A DNA stretch of 64,000 nt from contig CAWCHQ010000003.1 in assembly GCA_963795415.1 (NCBI GenBank), positions 1-64,000 on the forward strand. Direction: 5' to 3'. The DNA is from CAVSUZ01 sp963795415. Lineage in GTDB: Bacteria > Pseudomonadota > Alphaproteobacteria > Acetobacterales > Acetobacteraceae. How positions within the stretch are numbered: the stretch's first letter is position 1; each line of letters opens with the position of its first letter. Below are positions 36,708 to 47,375 of the stretch, piece after piece. The translations under genes were made by a program, and so were the position numbers. The notes below the pieces were generated by a model that had not been told where the DNA came from, did not search any database, and saw nothing but the letters and a program-made list of their open reading frames with translations.

Positions 36708-38366
36708 CTACAGCTTCTGCAAAGCGAAAATCTTTGAGACGACGTTCATAGCCTGTTGCTGTATCTGCTCGAGGTGACTCTCGCTGCGAAAGCTTTCGGC
36801 GTAAATCTTGTAGACGTCTTCCGTCCCGGACGGCCGTGCCGCGAACCAGCCGTTGTCGGCGACCACCTTGAAGCCGCCGAGAGGAGCGCCATTGCCCGGT
36901 GCCGTCGTCTGCGTACTCCGAACCGGCTCACCAGCGAGGTCTTCCATCGCCAGGGCTGCCGTTGAGGAGGTCTTGAGCACAGTCCGTTCCGCCGCGGTGG
37001 CAGGGGCGTCGATCCGCGCGTAGTAAGGCGTCCCGAGTTCACGCCGCAGGCCGTCATAGCAGGCGGACGGGTTTTTGCCGGTCCGCGCCGTGATCTCGGC
37101 GGCGAGCAGGCCGAGAATCAAGCCGTCCTTGTCCGTCGTCCAGACCGAACCGTCGCGCCGCAGGAACGATGCCCCGGCGCTCTCCTCGCCAACGAAGCCC
37201 AGCGAGCCGTCCAGCAGGCCGTCGACGAACCACTTGAAGCCCACGGGCACCTCGAATAGCCGCCGCCCGAGCGAGGCCACGACACGGTCGATGATGCCGC
37301 TGCTGACGGCGGTCTTGCCGACACCGAGATCGCTGCGCCAGCGCGGGCGGTTGGCGAACAGGTAGGCGATCGCGGCCGCGAGATAGTGGTTTGGATTCAT
37401 CAATCCGCTCGGGCCGGCCACGATGCCGTGCCGGTCCGCATCGGTATCGTTGGCAAAGGCCACGTCGAATGAACCGGTCATGCCGATCAACCGCTTCATG
37501 GCATAGGGCGAGGAGCAATCCATCCGGATGCGCCCGTCCCAGTCGGCAGTCATGAAGCGGAACGTGGGATCGACCGCATCGCTGACCACGGTCGCGGCGA
37601 TCCGGTAACGATCGATGATCGGCTCCCAGAACGGCACCGCGGCACCGCCCAGCGGGTCGATGCCGATCTTCACGCCCGATCCGCGGATCGCCTCCATGTC
37701 CACGACATTGGCCAGGTCCGCCACGTAGGGTCCGATGTAGTCGTGACGATGATAATACGCGGACATGCGGGCCTGCTGATCGGTGAAACGGCGCACGCCC
37801 GCTGGCAGTCCTTCGAGCAAGGTGTTGGCGGCGTCCTCGATCGCGCGGGTGACGTCGGTCCCGGCCGGGCCGCCATTCGGCGGGTTGTACTTGTAGCCGC
37901 CATCCTCGGGCGGGTTATGCGACGGGGTAAGAACGATCCCGTCGGCAAGGCCGTTCGTCCGACCTCGATTGTAGGTGAGGATCGCGTGCGAGATGACCGG
38001 AGTCGGCGTGGTGCCGTCGTTGGCATCGACGAAGACGTCAACGCCATTGGCGGTGAACACCTCCAGCGCGGTCGCGAGCGCGGGCTGCGACAGCGCGTGC
38101 GTATCAATGCCGGCGAACAGTGGTCCGTCGATGCCGTTCGCGTGCCGGTACTGGCAGATCGCCTGGCTGATAGCCAGGACGTGAGCCTCGTTGAAGCTGC
38201 CGTGAAAAGCCGAACCGCGATGGCCCGAGGTGCCGAAGGCAATGCGTTGTGCCGGGTTTGCGGGATCGGGGTGGACGGAAAAATATGCTGCGAGCAGCCG
38301 CGGCACGTCCAGCAGGAGCGACGGATCGAGGATTTTCCCCGCCAGTGGACTGATCGAACCCGTCAT
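36708..38366 (-). CDS. pgm: Phosphoglucomutase
   Basis: A 552-residue alpha-D-phosphohexomutase that interconverts glucose 1-phosphate and glucose 6-phosphate. All motifs are intact: GTSGHRGSAF near the N terminus, the phosphoserine loop VLTPSHNPPEDGG, the metal site NDTDADRHG, the sugar loop GEESAGASFLRRDG and the phosphate loop AARPSGTEDVYKIY. Its start overlaps the stop of the cyclic glucan synthase gene (ATGA), so the two are co-translated. The product glucose 1-phosphate leads to UDP-glucose, the substrate of that synthase. Alternatively it channels phosphorolysed glucan into glycolysis. Confidence 0.96.
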   Translation of the reverse strand: MTGSISPLAGKILDPSLLLDVPRLLAAYFSVHPDPANPAQRIAFGTSGHRGSAFHGSFNEAHVLAISQAICQYRHANGIDGPLFAGIDTHALSQPALATALEVFTANGVDVFVDANDGTTPTPVISHAILTYNRGRTNGLADGIVLTPSHNPPEDGGYKYNPPNGGPAGTDVTRAIEDAANTLLEGLPAGVRRFTDQQARMSAYYHRHDYIGPYVADLANVVDMEAIRGSGVKIGIDPLGGAAVPFWEPIIDRYRIAATVVSDAVDPTFRFMTADWDGRIRMDCSSPYAMKRLIGMTGSFDVAFANDTDADRHGIVAGPSGLMNPNHYLAAAIAYLFANRPRWRSDLGVGKTAVSSGIIDRVVASLGRRLFEVPVGFKWFVDGLLDGSLGFVGEESAGASFLRRDGSVWTTDKDGLILGLLAAEITARTGKNPSACYDGLRRELGTPYYARIDAPATAAERTVLKTSSTAALAMEDLAGEPVRSTQTTAPGNGAPLGGFKVVADNGWFAARPSGTEDVYKIYAESFRSESHLEQIQQQAMNVVSKIFALQKL

Positions 38367-41300
38367 GCCGCCTGCTCCGCTGAAGCCCGCCCCAGTGTCA
38401 CGCCGACGGTGTGTCGGGCGCCATCATCAGTCAATTGCACCGTTGCGCCGTCGGGAAGGATGGTGCCGTCGAGCGTGATCGACCGGACACCCTGTTCGAC
38501 GTGGGCCGGGTTTTCGACCGTGATCGCATAACGGGCGGATCGCCAGGTGATCGTCGCTGTGAAACCCGGCCAGGAATGCGGAATGCAGGGATCGATGTGC
38601 AGCGAGGCGCCCTGGATGCGGATGCCAAGAATGCCCTCAATCCCCACGCGTTGCATCCAGCCCGCGGAGCCGGTGTACCACGACCAGCCGCCGCGGCCGA
38701 CATGTGGCGCAGTGGAGTAGATATCGGCGACGACGGCATATGGTTCGGCCTTGTAACGCTCGGCGTCGGCCCGTGTGCGTGTGTGGTTGATCGGGTTCAG
38801 CATGGCGAACAGCGCGCCTGCCTTATCGCCGTCGCCCAGGGCGGTGAACGCCAGGACGGCCCACATGGCCGCGTGCGTGTATTGGCCGCCGTTCTCCCGG
38901 ATGCCCGGCGGATAGCCGGCGATGTAGCCGGGGTCGACCGCCGGCCGGTCGAACGGCGGTGTCAGCACGAGCAGCAGCTTGTCGTCGGCGCGAACCAGAT
39001 GCTGATCGAGCGACGCCATGGCGCGCGCGGCGTGGCCGGGCGGCGCGACGCCGGAGATCACGCTCCAGGACTGCGCGATCGAATCGATCGTGCATTGTGC
39101 GTCCGTGTGGGAGCCAAGCGGCGAGCCGTCGTCGTGGTAGGCGCGTAGATACCAGTCGCCGTCCCAGCACCGTTCCAGCGCCTCCGGAAGCGCGGCGGCA
39201 TGCGTGCGCCAGGCTGTGACCCGTGCCGTATCGGCACGCGCGTCGGCAAGCGGGATGAAGGCGGTCAATGCCGCATGCAGGAACCAGCCGAGCCACACGC
39301 TTTCACCGCGGCCGTCCTCGCCGATCCGGTTCATACCGTCGTTCCAGTCGCCGGTCCCCATCAGCGGCAGGCCGTGGCTCCCGACGGCAAGGCTGTGGTC
39401 GAGCGCGCGGGCGCAATGTTCGTACAGCGTGCCGCTCTCATCGGTGGCGTCGGGCAGGAAGAACCGGTCGTGCTCGTCTTCGGTCAGCGCGCCACCGGTC
39501 AGGAAGCCGACCAACTCGTCCAGCACGGCGGCGTCGCCGGTCGCCGCGACATAGTGCGCGACCGTGTAGGCGAGCCACGCGCAGTCGTCCGAGATGCGGG
39601 TCCGCACGCCGCGGCCGGATTCCGGCAGCCACCAATGCTGCACGTCGCCCTCGACGAATTGCCGCCCCGCCGCGCGCAGCAGGTGTTCGCGCACCAGATC
39701 CGGGCGGGCGGCGCACAGCGCCATTCCGTCCTGAAGCTGGTCGCGGAAGCCATAGGCGCCGCTCGCCTGGTAGAACCCGGCACGGCCCCAGATCCGGCTC
39801 GCGAGCGTCTGATACAGCAGCCAACCGTTGAGCATGATGTCCATGCCGCGGTCGGGCGTCTTGACCTCGATCGCGCCGAGAATCGCGCGCCACTGGTCGC
39901 GGATCGCACTCAGCAAAGCGTCGAGGTTGGCGGTGCGATACTGCGTCACCAGGGCTCGTGCGGTGGCGGCGTCCGGAGCGACGCCGAGGACCAGTGTCAG
40001 TTCCACCTCGGTGCCCGGCGGCAGGTCGACCGTGGTTCGCAACGCGCCGCACGGGTCCAGGCCGGCACCAACCTGGCCCGACAACGGCGCGGCGACGCCA
40101 CGCGGCGACGCCAGCGAGCCATTGCGGCCAATGAATTCGCGCCGATCGCCGGTCCATGTCGAGGTCCGGGCGCCGATGTCCATGAAGGCGACCTGGCCAC
40201 CCCGCTCCGCGTTCCACGGATTGCGGGCAAACAGCGCACCGGTCGCACCGTCCCGCTCGGTCTGCACAAAGGCGGCCGTCGCCGCCCGCGAGGCGCCGAG
40301 CACCCATTCGACATAGGCGCAGACCGTGATCGACCGCGCGGTGCCCGTCGTGTTGCGCAGCCGTAGCCGGGACACTTTGATGGGGTCGCTGGGCGCCACG
40401 AATTGCAGCAGGTTGCTGGTAATGCCGTGTGCGGTGTGTTCGAAGCGGCTGTAGCCGTGGCCATGGCGGGCGACAAAAATTGCCCTGGGATCGCGCACGG
40501 GCGCCGCGGTCGGGCACCACAGCGCGCCCGTCGCCTCTTCATAGAAATAGAAAGCCTCGCCGGTGCGATTGCCGACTGGGTCGTTCGACCACGGGGTGAT
40601 CTGGTTTTCGCGGCTATTGCCGGCCCAGGTGAAACCACTTCCCTCGGCCGAGACCTCAAAGCCGAAGTCGGCATTGGCAATGATATTGACCCAGGGCGCC
40701 GGGGTTGTCTGGCCAGGCCCAAACACGACCACATACTCCCGGCCATCCTTGGCAAACCCGCCCAGCCCATTGAACTGTTCGAGCGGCGGGTTCGGTGCCG
40801 GGGCGGCGAGCGTCGGACGGCTCACTGGCCGACTTGGGGCGGGCGATGTCCGCCTCGGGGCGGCCTTCTCGGCGCGGTCGAGTTGCTCCGAAAGGCGGCC
40901 GCGGTCCCCCGCGAGCACCACGCGGGCCACCGAAGCGAGAAGAGCGCAGGTCGCGCCCGGCACCAGGTCCGCGCGCAGCAGGTGAATGGACCCGCCGGGA
41001 CCGGCCGGATCCTGCTGGGCGCGCAGCAGTGACTCCAGCGCGCCCTGAAGCTCCTGCGCATACGAAGCCGGGTGCTCGTTGATGATAACGAGGTCGACCG
41101 CGAACTGCTTCAGCCGGAAATAGGTGTGGGCCAGCAGGACTTGCCGGGCGACGCCCAGGTCCGACACGTCGTCGATGCGCAGCAGCAGGATCGGCAGGTC
41201 GCCGGAAATGCCCTGGCCCCACAGGCCCGATTGCGCCCCGCTGCCGATCCGAATGCGCTCGCCATCCGGGCGCAGCGCGGGGCCGGCGAACAGCAGGTGT

Positions 41301-44300
41301 CCGGCAAGCCGTTGGAACAGGTCGGCCTCGGCCGGGGTGATGCCAAGGTGGTGCAACTGCACCTGCGCCTGGGTCCAGGCCATCATGGCCGCACGGTCGA
41401 AGGCCGATACGTCCCGATGCCGGTCGACGCAGGCGACGATCGCATCCCGGGAGGGTGCGACCATCGTCCAGAACACGACCCGCGCCATGGCGCCAGGGGC
41501 CACGGTCATCCGGCGGCGAATGGAGAACACCGGGTCGAGCACGGTGCCAACGGTGCCGGACAGCGCGTGATCCTTGTCCATGGCGGCCGGGTCACGCAGG
41601 TCACGGCCGCGGCCGATGAAGCGGGCGCGGTCCGTCTCGACCTGTGGGACGCCATCGGCCACGGCCATGTGCGCGGCCCAAACCTCCGGCTCCGAAGGCG
41701 TTCGCCGCCGCCGCGTCGCCAGCAGCGCGCCGGTTTCGGCCAGGTATTCGGTTTCGACGAACAACTTGGCGAAAGCCGGGTGGGCGATGTCGGTTGCCTG
41801 CGGCGCCAACGTCAGTTCGGCATAGGAGGTGATGTCGACCGTCCGGGCTTCGGGCCCGTCGTTGGTGACGGTGATCCGACGCACCTCGGCGGTTTCCTCG
41901 GCCGACAGGAGCACTTCCATGTGCGTGGTAAGACTGCCGTCACGGCGCGAAAACTCGGCATGGTCTTCGTTGAAGACGACGTCATACGCGTCGGCGGCGA
42001 CGCCACAGGGCTGCGCACCGGCCGACCAGACCCGACCGCTGGCGACGTCGCGGAGGTAGATGAAGGAGCCCCAGTCATCCAGCGTCGGGTCCTCGCGCCA
42101 CCGCGTCACGGCGACATCCCGCCACCGGCTGTAGCCCGACCCAGCGGCGGTCAGCATCACGGCATAGTTGCCGTTGCATAGCAGGTGGGTACTCGGTACC
42201 GCGGCCTGCGCGGACGCGAGGCGCCGGCCTCCCGGAGGTGCCGCATCCAGCGCGTGGACCACACGCTTGTGCACGGCGGGTCGGACCTGGGCGCTCGTCA
42301 CGCGGCGGGACGCCCGCTCCTGCAGCAGCAATTCGGTCGCTTCGATCAGAGGGTCGGCGTGGAAGCGGGTCCGCATGATCCCGTTGAGCGCGGCATTGGC
42401 GATGGCAACGATGGACATGCCCTGATGGTGCGCCATGAAGGCGCGCACAACCGCGACCGTCTTCCCCTCCGGCACCCGCCCCGGCGTAAAGTCGAGCGCC
42501 TCATAGAACCCGAACCGGCCACGGCCGCCAGTGGCGGAAAGGCGGGCGAGGTTCAGGGTGGCCGCGTGCGGATCGACCATGGCAGCGAGCGCCGTCGCGT
42601 AGGGTGCGACCACGATCTCGTCTTCCAGGCCGCTTTTCAGGCCAAGATCCGGCACGCCGAAGTTCGAGTATTGATAGGTATATTCCAGGTCGCGGACGTT
42701 ATAGGCGGACTCCGACGCGCCCCATGGGATACCGCGCGTCTTGCCGAACTCGATCTGGCGGCGCACCGCCAGCCGGTTGGTCTGGTAGAGCAGACTTCCG
42801 GTCGGCGCCCGCATGACCAGCGATGGCATCAGGTATTCGAACATCGAACCCGACCAGGACACGAGTGCCGCGCTGTCGTCGACCGGCGTCATGGCGCGGC
42901 CGAGGCGGAACCACTCGCGCGCCGGGACATCGCCTTTGGCGATGGCGACAAAGCAGGCCAGCCGCGCTTCCGAGGCGAGCAGGTCGTAACAATTGGCGTC
43001 GAGCGTGCCATCCGCGACGAGGTAGCCGATGGAGAGCAGCTTGCGCTCGACATTGCGCAGGAAGCCGAACTCCATGCCGAGGGCTATGCCGCGCGCCGTT
43101 TGCGCCAAGGCCGAGAGCCGCTGGTCCATCGCGCCGTCGGCGTGGTCCATGTCGCGGTAGTGGCTGTCAGCGGTGCGGCCGATCGCCTCGGTCCAGAACA
43201 CCACATCCGCGGTGAGGTCGTTCCCGTACGCTGCTGCGAGGTCGTGGGCCAGTGTGGTCGCCGTCCGGATATACGGATCAAGTTCGGAGGCAGGCGCCGG
43301 CGGCATGGCGGGCCCCGTCTGCTGGCCGCCGATACGCACGGCTAGGTCCTGCAACGCCGCCTGCAGCGCAGCGCCAGCCGCCGGCGTACCCGCTTGCAGC
43401 TGGGCCAAATCGGCCAGCGCGAGGTTCACCGTGTCGGCTAGCCCGGACAGGACGCTCGAACTGCTGGAGGCGTGTTGCCAACCCTTGCAAGCGTTGGCCA
43501 GGGCGAAGAGATGACCGGCCAGGTTGCCGCTGTCGACCGTCGACACGTATCTCGGCTCGAGCGGGCGCAGGTCATCGGTGGCGTACCAATTGAAAAAATG
43601 GCCGCGGAATTGCTGCATGCGGGCCAGGGTCGCCATCGTCGCCTCCAGACGGTCGACGGCATCGGTCAGGCCGGTCCAGCCGAAGTCGTGCGCATTGGCG
43701 GTGCACAGAAGGTAGAGCCCGATATTGGTGGGCGAGGTCCGCCGGGCGATGACCGGCGACGGGTCTTCCTGAAAATTGTCGGGCGGCAGCATGTGGTCGG
43801 CCGGCGTCACGAATGTTTCAAAGTAGCGCCAGGTGCTGCGGGCGATCTGGCGGAGCGCTTGCAGGTCCGCCGCGTCGGGCGCGGCGTCCACATGCGACGA
43901 GCGGCTTGCCCACCAGGCGATCGCGGGAGAGGCGATCCACAGCACGGCGAACGGTGCCGCCAGCATCCAGACTAAGGGCTGTGCGACGACCGCGAGGTAG
44001 CCGGCAAGAAGCCCGATTAGCGGCGCCCCGGCCATCTTGCGGTAGTGGCCGGCCACCGACAGGTTCGGTCCCGCCCCCGCCTGCGCCGCGGTGACCCATT
44101 GCAGCAGCCGGCGATGCGAGACGAGGCGGACCAGTGTCCGCAGGACAGCGTCGCCCATCAGGACCGCCTGGTGGGCCATGAATGTAACGATCAGCACCGT
44201 CAGCATCGCCGCATGGCGCAGCCCGACGCTGAGCCAGCCGAGATGGCTGCGCAGCGTCACCCGCCCGCGGCGTGAGGTCACGTCGCCGATCAGGGGGATT

Positions 44301-46873
44301 AACGGCGGCACGGCGACGGTCGCCAGCACGAACCCAGTCCAGCCCAGCGCCGAACCAAGCGGCAGCAGCCAGCCGGCCAGGAGGGCCAGGACAGTTGCGG
44401 GCGCCAGGAGCGTGCGCCGCAGGTTGTCGAGCATCTTCCAGCGTCCGATCGCCGGCAGCTTCGCGATGGCGGTCGCATCGCCGCCGGACCTCGGGCGCCA
44501 TGAGATGATCCACGGCAGCAGTTGCCAGTCGCCGCGCGCCCAACGGTGCTGGCGCAGCACCGCGACGGCGTACATGGCGGGGAAGTCCTCCACAACCTCG
44601 ATGTCGGACGCGAGCCCGGCGCGCGCGAACACGCCTTCGAACAGATCATGGCTCAGCAGCGTCAACTCAGGCACCCGGCCCGCCAGCGCGGTCTCGAACG
44701 CGTCGATGTCGTAGATTCCCTTGCCCGCGAACGACCCTTCGCCGAACAGGTCCTGATAGACGTCCGAGATCGCGCCTGCGTAAGCATCGATGCCGTCCAT
44801 GCTGGAGAACACGCGCTGGAACAGGGAACTTTGCGGCCCCATGGGCAGCGACGGCGTGACCCGCGGCTGGAGAACGGCATGGCCCTCGACGACCCGGCCC
44901 AGTTCAGGGTCGATGACGGGCGCGTTCAACGGATGCGCCATCTTGCCAACGAGGCGGCGAACCGTATCGCGCGGCAGGCGGGTGTCAGAATCCAGGGTGA
45001 TGACGTAGCGCACGCCGGCCGGTAGCGGACGATGAGGCAGAAAACTGGTGTCGGTCGCGCCACGCAGCAGACGGTTCAGCTCATGCAGCTTGCCGCGCTT
45101 GCGTTCCCAGCCCATCCAACTGGCCTCGCCCGCGTTCCAGAGCCGGCGACGATGCAGCAGGACGAAGCGGTCGCTCGCAGGCCCAGGGGCGGATGTGTCC
45201 GGGCGATAGCGCGCGTTGAGCTGCTCGACGCCCTGGACGGCCGCGTTCAGCAGCGCCTCGTCGTCCTCGGCATGTTCAGTCGGGCTGTCGGTCCAGTCCG
45301 AGAGTAGGGCGAACTGGACCTCGCCGTCCGGGCTGGCGAGATGGTGGATTTCGAGCCGTGCAACCAACTCGTCCACCGCGCGGAGGGACGTGAGCAGGGC
45401 CGGCACGGCGACCATCGTGCGGAGCGCCGGCGGGATGCCGGCACTGAGCTCGAGCCCTGGCAGGGAGGTGGCGCCGAGAGCCCACATGGAAAATCGGTTG
45501 ACGCAGGCGATGGCCGCCTCGGAGGCCGGCACAAGGCCCATGAGTTCGAGGAGGAGAAGCCACCAGACGCCGACGGACATCACGGCCAGTGCCCAGAGCG
45601 GTCCGGCCACGAACAGAGCGGCGACGGTCACGAAGCCGGCACCATACCCGACCAGCCCGAGTGCTCGGCCGGCGTCCGCCACACGGCGGCTCAACGGCGG
45701 CTGGAAGCCAATCGCCGTCTCGAACAAGCTGGTGCCGCCCGCGAGCAGATAATAGCCGGGGTCACATCGGCGATCGCCGGGTGCGTGGGTGGCCGCTGCG
45801 TCAGCCGCAAGCGCGACGGCGCGATTGGCGACCTCTGTCTCGCTGAGGGGCGAGTGGCGCGCCAGTTGCTCGATCGCCGAGCGATATAAGGTTCGGGTCG
45901 TGAAATCCATTTCGTAAAAGCGGCCGGTTCGATCCAGTACCGCATCGACGGGACTGACCGTCTCGAAGACCTGGCTCCAGTCGAGCGCGGCGGCCATGCG
46001 CAGGCTGGTGATGATGTTGCGGATCGTGGCGGTGAATGTGCCCTGTTGCTGCAACTCGTCGTGCACCACGGCATCGATCCGGACGCCTCGGTTGGCCAGA
46101 TGCTCATTGAGCCAGGCGAGCGCCGGTTCGGCGGCCGGGTCGCGCCCCCGCAAACGGTGCGCAAGCTGCACTGCAAAGGCATCCGGCGAGGGTGTCGGCC
46201 TGAACAACGCACTCACCGAGCCCCACGGCGCCGCGACATGGCCGTTGAACCCCAGGAGCCGGTCGGCCAGCCCGTCCGCCATCTCCCGCGCCGCGGCGTT
46301 GTCGACGATCACCACGGCGATACGCCGGAGGTTTTCGATCAGCACGATGCGCAGCGTGATCGGCACCGCCCATAGTTCGCCGATGGTCAGCGCTTCGACG
46401 CCCTGATACGCGAGGAGATAACGGCTTAACGTATTGGGCTCGATATGGCTGTCGGTGTGGGCCACCAGCGACCACATCGCGCCGAATACACGGGGGAGTC
46501 CGGCGAACGGACCCTCTGCGAGCTTGGGGAGCTGTGCATAGTAGCCGGGCGGGAGGTCGATCCCGATCTCACGGATCTGCACCTCGACCAGATGATAGTT
46601 GTCGATCAGCCATTCGGCGGCGGGTGTGCGTTCCTGGTGACCGCTAACGCCCGGCGCGAGAGCGCGACTGGCGTTGAGCAGAAAGCCTGCGTTCTCGGCC
46701 AGTCGGCCAGATAGACCGGGGCCGCGGACGTGCCTCGCCGTGATCGCCTGAGCGGCCGCAAGGCTCCTGGCGTGCTCCTCCAGCCGTTCGATCCCGAACA
46801 ACTCGCTGTGGATCGGCAGGCGGTCCAGCCACGGCGACGGGGGATGGGCGGTCCGGAAGCTGCGGCGCAGCAT
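38363..46873 (-). CDS. ndvB: Cyclic beta-1,2-glucan synthase (NdvB/ChvB type)
   Basis: A 2836-residue inner-membrane enzyme, intact over 8.5 kb. The N-terminal part (1-400) is the conserved NdvB lead. A first membrane pair lies at about 410-450. The GT84 glycosyltransferase follows, with VITLDSDTRLPRDTV (about 623-637), SLFQRVFSSMDGIDAYAGA and RQHRWARGDWQ (about 790). More membrane helices occupy 820-1000. A glucoamylase-like region and two GH94 phosphorylase-type modules make up the rest, with the presumed catalytic Asp in GTGDWNDGMNRIGEDGRGES (about 2507). The enzyme initiates on itself, elongates and cyclises glucan from UDP-glucose. Cyclic glucans act in the periplasm in osmotic adaptation and host interaction. 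It is transcribed after a small gene at 46891 and before pgm. Confidence 0.96.
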   Translation of the reverse strand: MLRRSFRTAHPPSPWLDRLPIHSELFGIERLEEHARSLAAAQAITARHVRGPGLSGRLAENAGFLLNASRALAPGVSGHQERTPAAEWLIDNYHLVEVQIREIGIDLPPGYYAQLPKLAEGPFAGLPRVFGAMWSLVAHTDSHIEPNTLSRYLLAYQGVEALTIGELWAVPITLRIVLIENLRRIAVVIVDNAAAREMADGLADRLLGFNGHVAAPWGSVSALFRPTPSPDAFAVQLAHRLRGRDPAAEPALAWLNEHLANRGVRIDAVVHDELQQQGTFTATIRNIITSLRMAAALDWSQVFETVSPVDAVLDRTGRFYEMDFTTRTLYRSAIEQLARHSPLSETEVANRAVALAADAAATHAPGDRRCDPGYYLLAGGTSLFETAIGFQPPLSRRVADAGRALGLVGYGAGFVTVAALFVAGPLWALAVMSVGVWWLLLLELMGLVPASEAAIACVNRFSMWALGATSLPGLELSAGIPPALRTMVAVPALLTSLRAVDELVARLEIHHLASPDGEVQFALLSDWTDSPTEHAEDDEALLNAAVQGVEQLNARYRPDTSAPGPASDRFVLLHRRRLWNAGEASWMGWERKRGKLHELNRLLRGATDTSFLPHRPLPAGVRYVITLDSDTRLPRDTVRRLVGKMAHPLNAPVIDPELGRVVEGHAVLQPRVTPSLPMGPQSSLFQRVFSSMDGIDAYAGAISDVYQDLFGEGSFAGKGIYDIDAFETALAGRVPELTLLSHDLFEGVFARAGLASDIEVVEDFPAMYAVAVLRQHRWARGDWQLLPWIISWRPRSGGDATAIAKLPAIGRWKMLDNLRRTLLAPATVLALLAGWLLPLGSALGWTGFVLATVAVPPLIPLIGDVTSRRGRVTLRSHLGWLSVGLRHAAMLTVLIVTFMAHQAVLMGDAVLRTLVRLVSHRRLLQWVTAAQAGAGPNLSVAGHYRKMAGAPLIGLLAGYLAVVAQPLVWMLAAPFAVLWIASPAIAWWASRSSHVDAAPDAADLQALRQIARSTWRYFETFVTPADHMLPPDNFQEDPSPVIARRTSPTNIGLYLLCTANAHDFGWTGLTDAVDRLEATMATLARMQQFRGHFFNWYATDDLRPLEPRYVSTVDSGNLAGHLFALANACKGWQHASSSSSVLSGLADTVNLALADLAQLQAGTPAAGAALQAALQDLAVRIGGQQTGPAMPPAPASELDPYIRTATTLAHDLAAAYGNDLTADVVFWTEAIGRTADSHYRDMDHADGAMDQRLSALAQTARGIALGMEFGFLRNVERKLLSIGYLVADGTLDANCYDLLASEARLACFVAIAKGDVPAREWFRLGRAMTPVDDSAALVSWSGSMFEYLMPSLVMRAPTGSLLYQTNRLAVRRQIEFGKTRGIPWGASESAYNVRDLEYTYQYSNFGVPDLGLKSGLEDEIVVAPYATALAAMVDPHAATLNLARLSATGGRGRFGFYEALDFTPGRVPEGKTVAVVRAFMAHHQGMSIVAIANAALNGIMRTRFHADPLIEATELLLQERASRRVTSAQVRPAVHKRVVHALDAAPPGGRRLASAQAAVPSTHLLCNGNYAVMLTAAGSGYSRWRDVAVTRWREDPTLDDWGSFIYLRDVASGRVWSAGAQPCGVAADAYDVVFNEDHAEFSRRDGSLTTHMEVLLSAEETAEVRRITVTNDGPEARTVDITSYAELTLAPQATDIAHPAFAKLFVETEYLAETGALLATRRRRTPSEPEVWAAHMAVADGVPQVETDRARFIGRGRDLRDPAAMDKDHALSGTVGTVLDPVFSIRRRMTVAPGAMARVVFWTMVAPSRDAIVACVDRHRDVSAFDRAAMMAWTQAQVQLHHLGITPAEADLFQRLAGHLLFAGPALRPDGERIRIGSGAQSGLWGQGISGDLPILLLRIDDVSDLGVARQVLLAHTYFRLKQFAVDLVIINEHPASYAQELQGALESLLRAQQDPAGPGGSIHLLRADLVPGATCALLASVARVVLAGDRGRLSEQLDRAEKAAPRRTSPAPSRPVSRPTLAAPAPNPPLEQFNGLGGFAKDGREYVVVFGPGQTTPAPWVNIIANADFGFEVSAEGSGFTWAGNSRENQITPWSNDPVGNRTGEAFYFYEEATGALWCPTAAPVRDPRAIFVARHGHGYSRFEHTAHGITSNLLQFVAPSDPIKVSRLRLRNTTGTARSITVCAYVEWVLGASRAATAAFVQTERDGATGALFARNPWNAERGGQVAFMDIGARTSTWTGDRREFIGRNGSLASPRGVAAPLSGQVGAGLDPCGALRTTVDLPPGTEVELTLVLGVAPDAATARALVTQYRTANLDALLSAIRDQWRAILGAIEVKTPDRGMDIMLNGWLLYQTLASRIWGRAGFYQASGAYGFRDQLQDGMALCAARPDLVREHLLRAAGRQFVEGDVQHWWLPESGRGVRTRISDDCAWLAYTVAHYVAATGDAAVLDELVGFLTGGALTEDEHDRFFLPDATDESGTLYEHCARALDHSLAVGSHGLPLMGTGDWNDGMNRIGEDGRGESVWLGWFLHAALTAFIPLADARADTARVTAWRTHAAALPEALERCWDGDWYLRAYHDDGSPLGSHTDAQCTIDSIAQSWSVISGVAPPGHAARAMASLDQHLVRADDKLLLVLTPPFDRPAVDPGYIAGYPPGIRENGGQYTHAAMWAVLAFTALGDGDKAGALFAMLNPINHTRTRADAERYKAEPYAVVADIYSTAPHVGRGGWSWYTGSAGWMQRVGIEGILGIRIQGASLHIDPCIPHSWPGFTATITWRSARYAITVENPAHVEQGVRSITLDGTILPDGATVQLTDDGARHTVGVTLGRASAEQAA

Positions 46874-46890
46874 CGCGAACGCTCCGGCTG

Positions 46891-47115
46891 TCAGCGACGG
46901 AATAGGCTGCGGCGATAGGTCTGAGTGGCCGGGGACGCCTGGACGCGGTCCGGCAAGACGGCGCCATCGGCGCCGCCTTCACTGTCCTGGCGATGACGGA
47001 GGGCGTCCGTCGGGGCCGGGTTAGGGTCCAAGCGGTCGGTGTGCCGAACATTCTGCGTGGCGTTATTGTCGTGGCGGGGCGTCGCGGCCTGCGGGGTATT
47101 AAACGGGTTCGTCAT
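46891..47115 (-). CDS. Small polar protein at the head of the glucan operon
   Basis: A 74-residue polar protein (MTNPFNTPQAATPRHDNN, ending YRRSLFRR). The ATG at 47115 follows gaggagatcctt, the strongest ribosome-binding site in this part of the window, which supports it as a real gene. It ends 17 bases before the ndvB start. I recognise no family, and it has no membrane segment or signal peptide. A FixJ-like box lies 60 bases upstream of its start, so it is probably the first gene of the transcript with ndvB and pgm. It could be a leader whose translation couples to ndvB. Confidence 0.55.
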   Translation of the reverse strand: MTNPFNTPQAATPRHDNNATQNVRHTDRLDPNPAPTDALRHRQDSEGGADGAVLPDRVQASPATQTYRRSLFRR

Positions 47116-47174
47116 AAGGATCTCCTCATGGGTCGCCAAAACCCAAGAATGTTCCCGTGTCGCTCCTCGCGCGA

Positions 47175-47194
47175 GCCTCGGATTCTACTCAGCC
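47175..47194 (-). promoter_or_regulatory. FixJ-like box upstream of the small gene-ndvB-pgm unit
   Basis: Read on the minus strand it is ggctgagtagaatccgaggc, which differs from the cargo consensus at two core positions (tagaatcc for tagtttcc). It ends 60 bases before the start at 47115. A shorter resemblance in the other direction (gggtagtttcgc, 47221-47232) lies nearby. Confidence 0.5.
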
Positions 47195-47375
47195 GCCCCC
47201 AGTGCCGTCCGGCCCTGCCTGGGTAGTTTCGCTGTTACGCTCCCATCGGCTCAGATCGATACCGTGTCGCGACGCCGCATCGGCGCTGGCATTCCCTGCG
47301 ACAAGGTCAAGGCGAGCCCGCGCTGGAACCGCCGAGATGATCGAGACGATGTTTGAGCGAAGGTCGCGCCCCAAG

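Noticed and set aside
47221..47232. Additional half-match to the FixJ-like box (gggtagtttcgc)
   Set aside because: Only the GTAGTTTC part matches, it is oriented away from the neighbouring gene, and it lacks the CCGA end.
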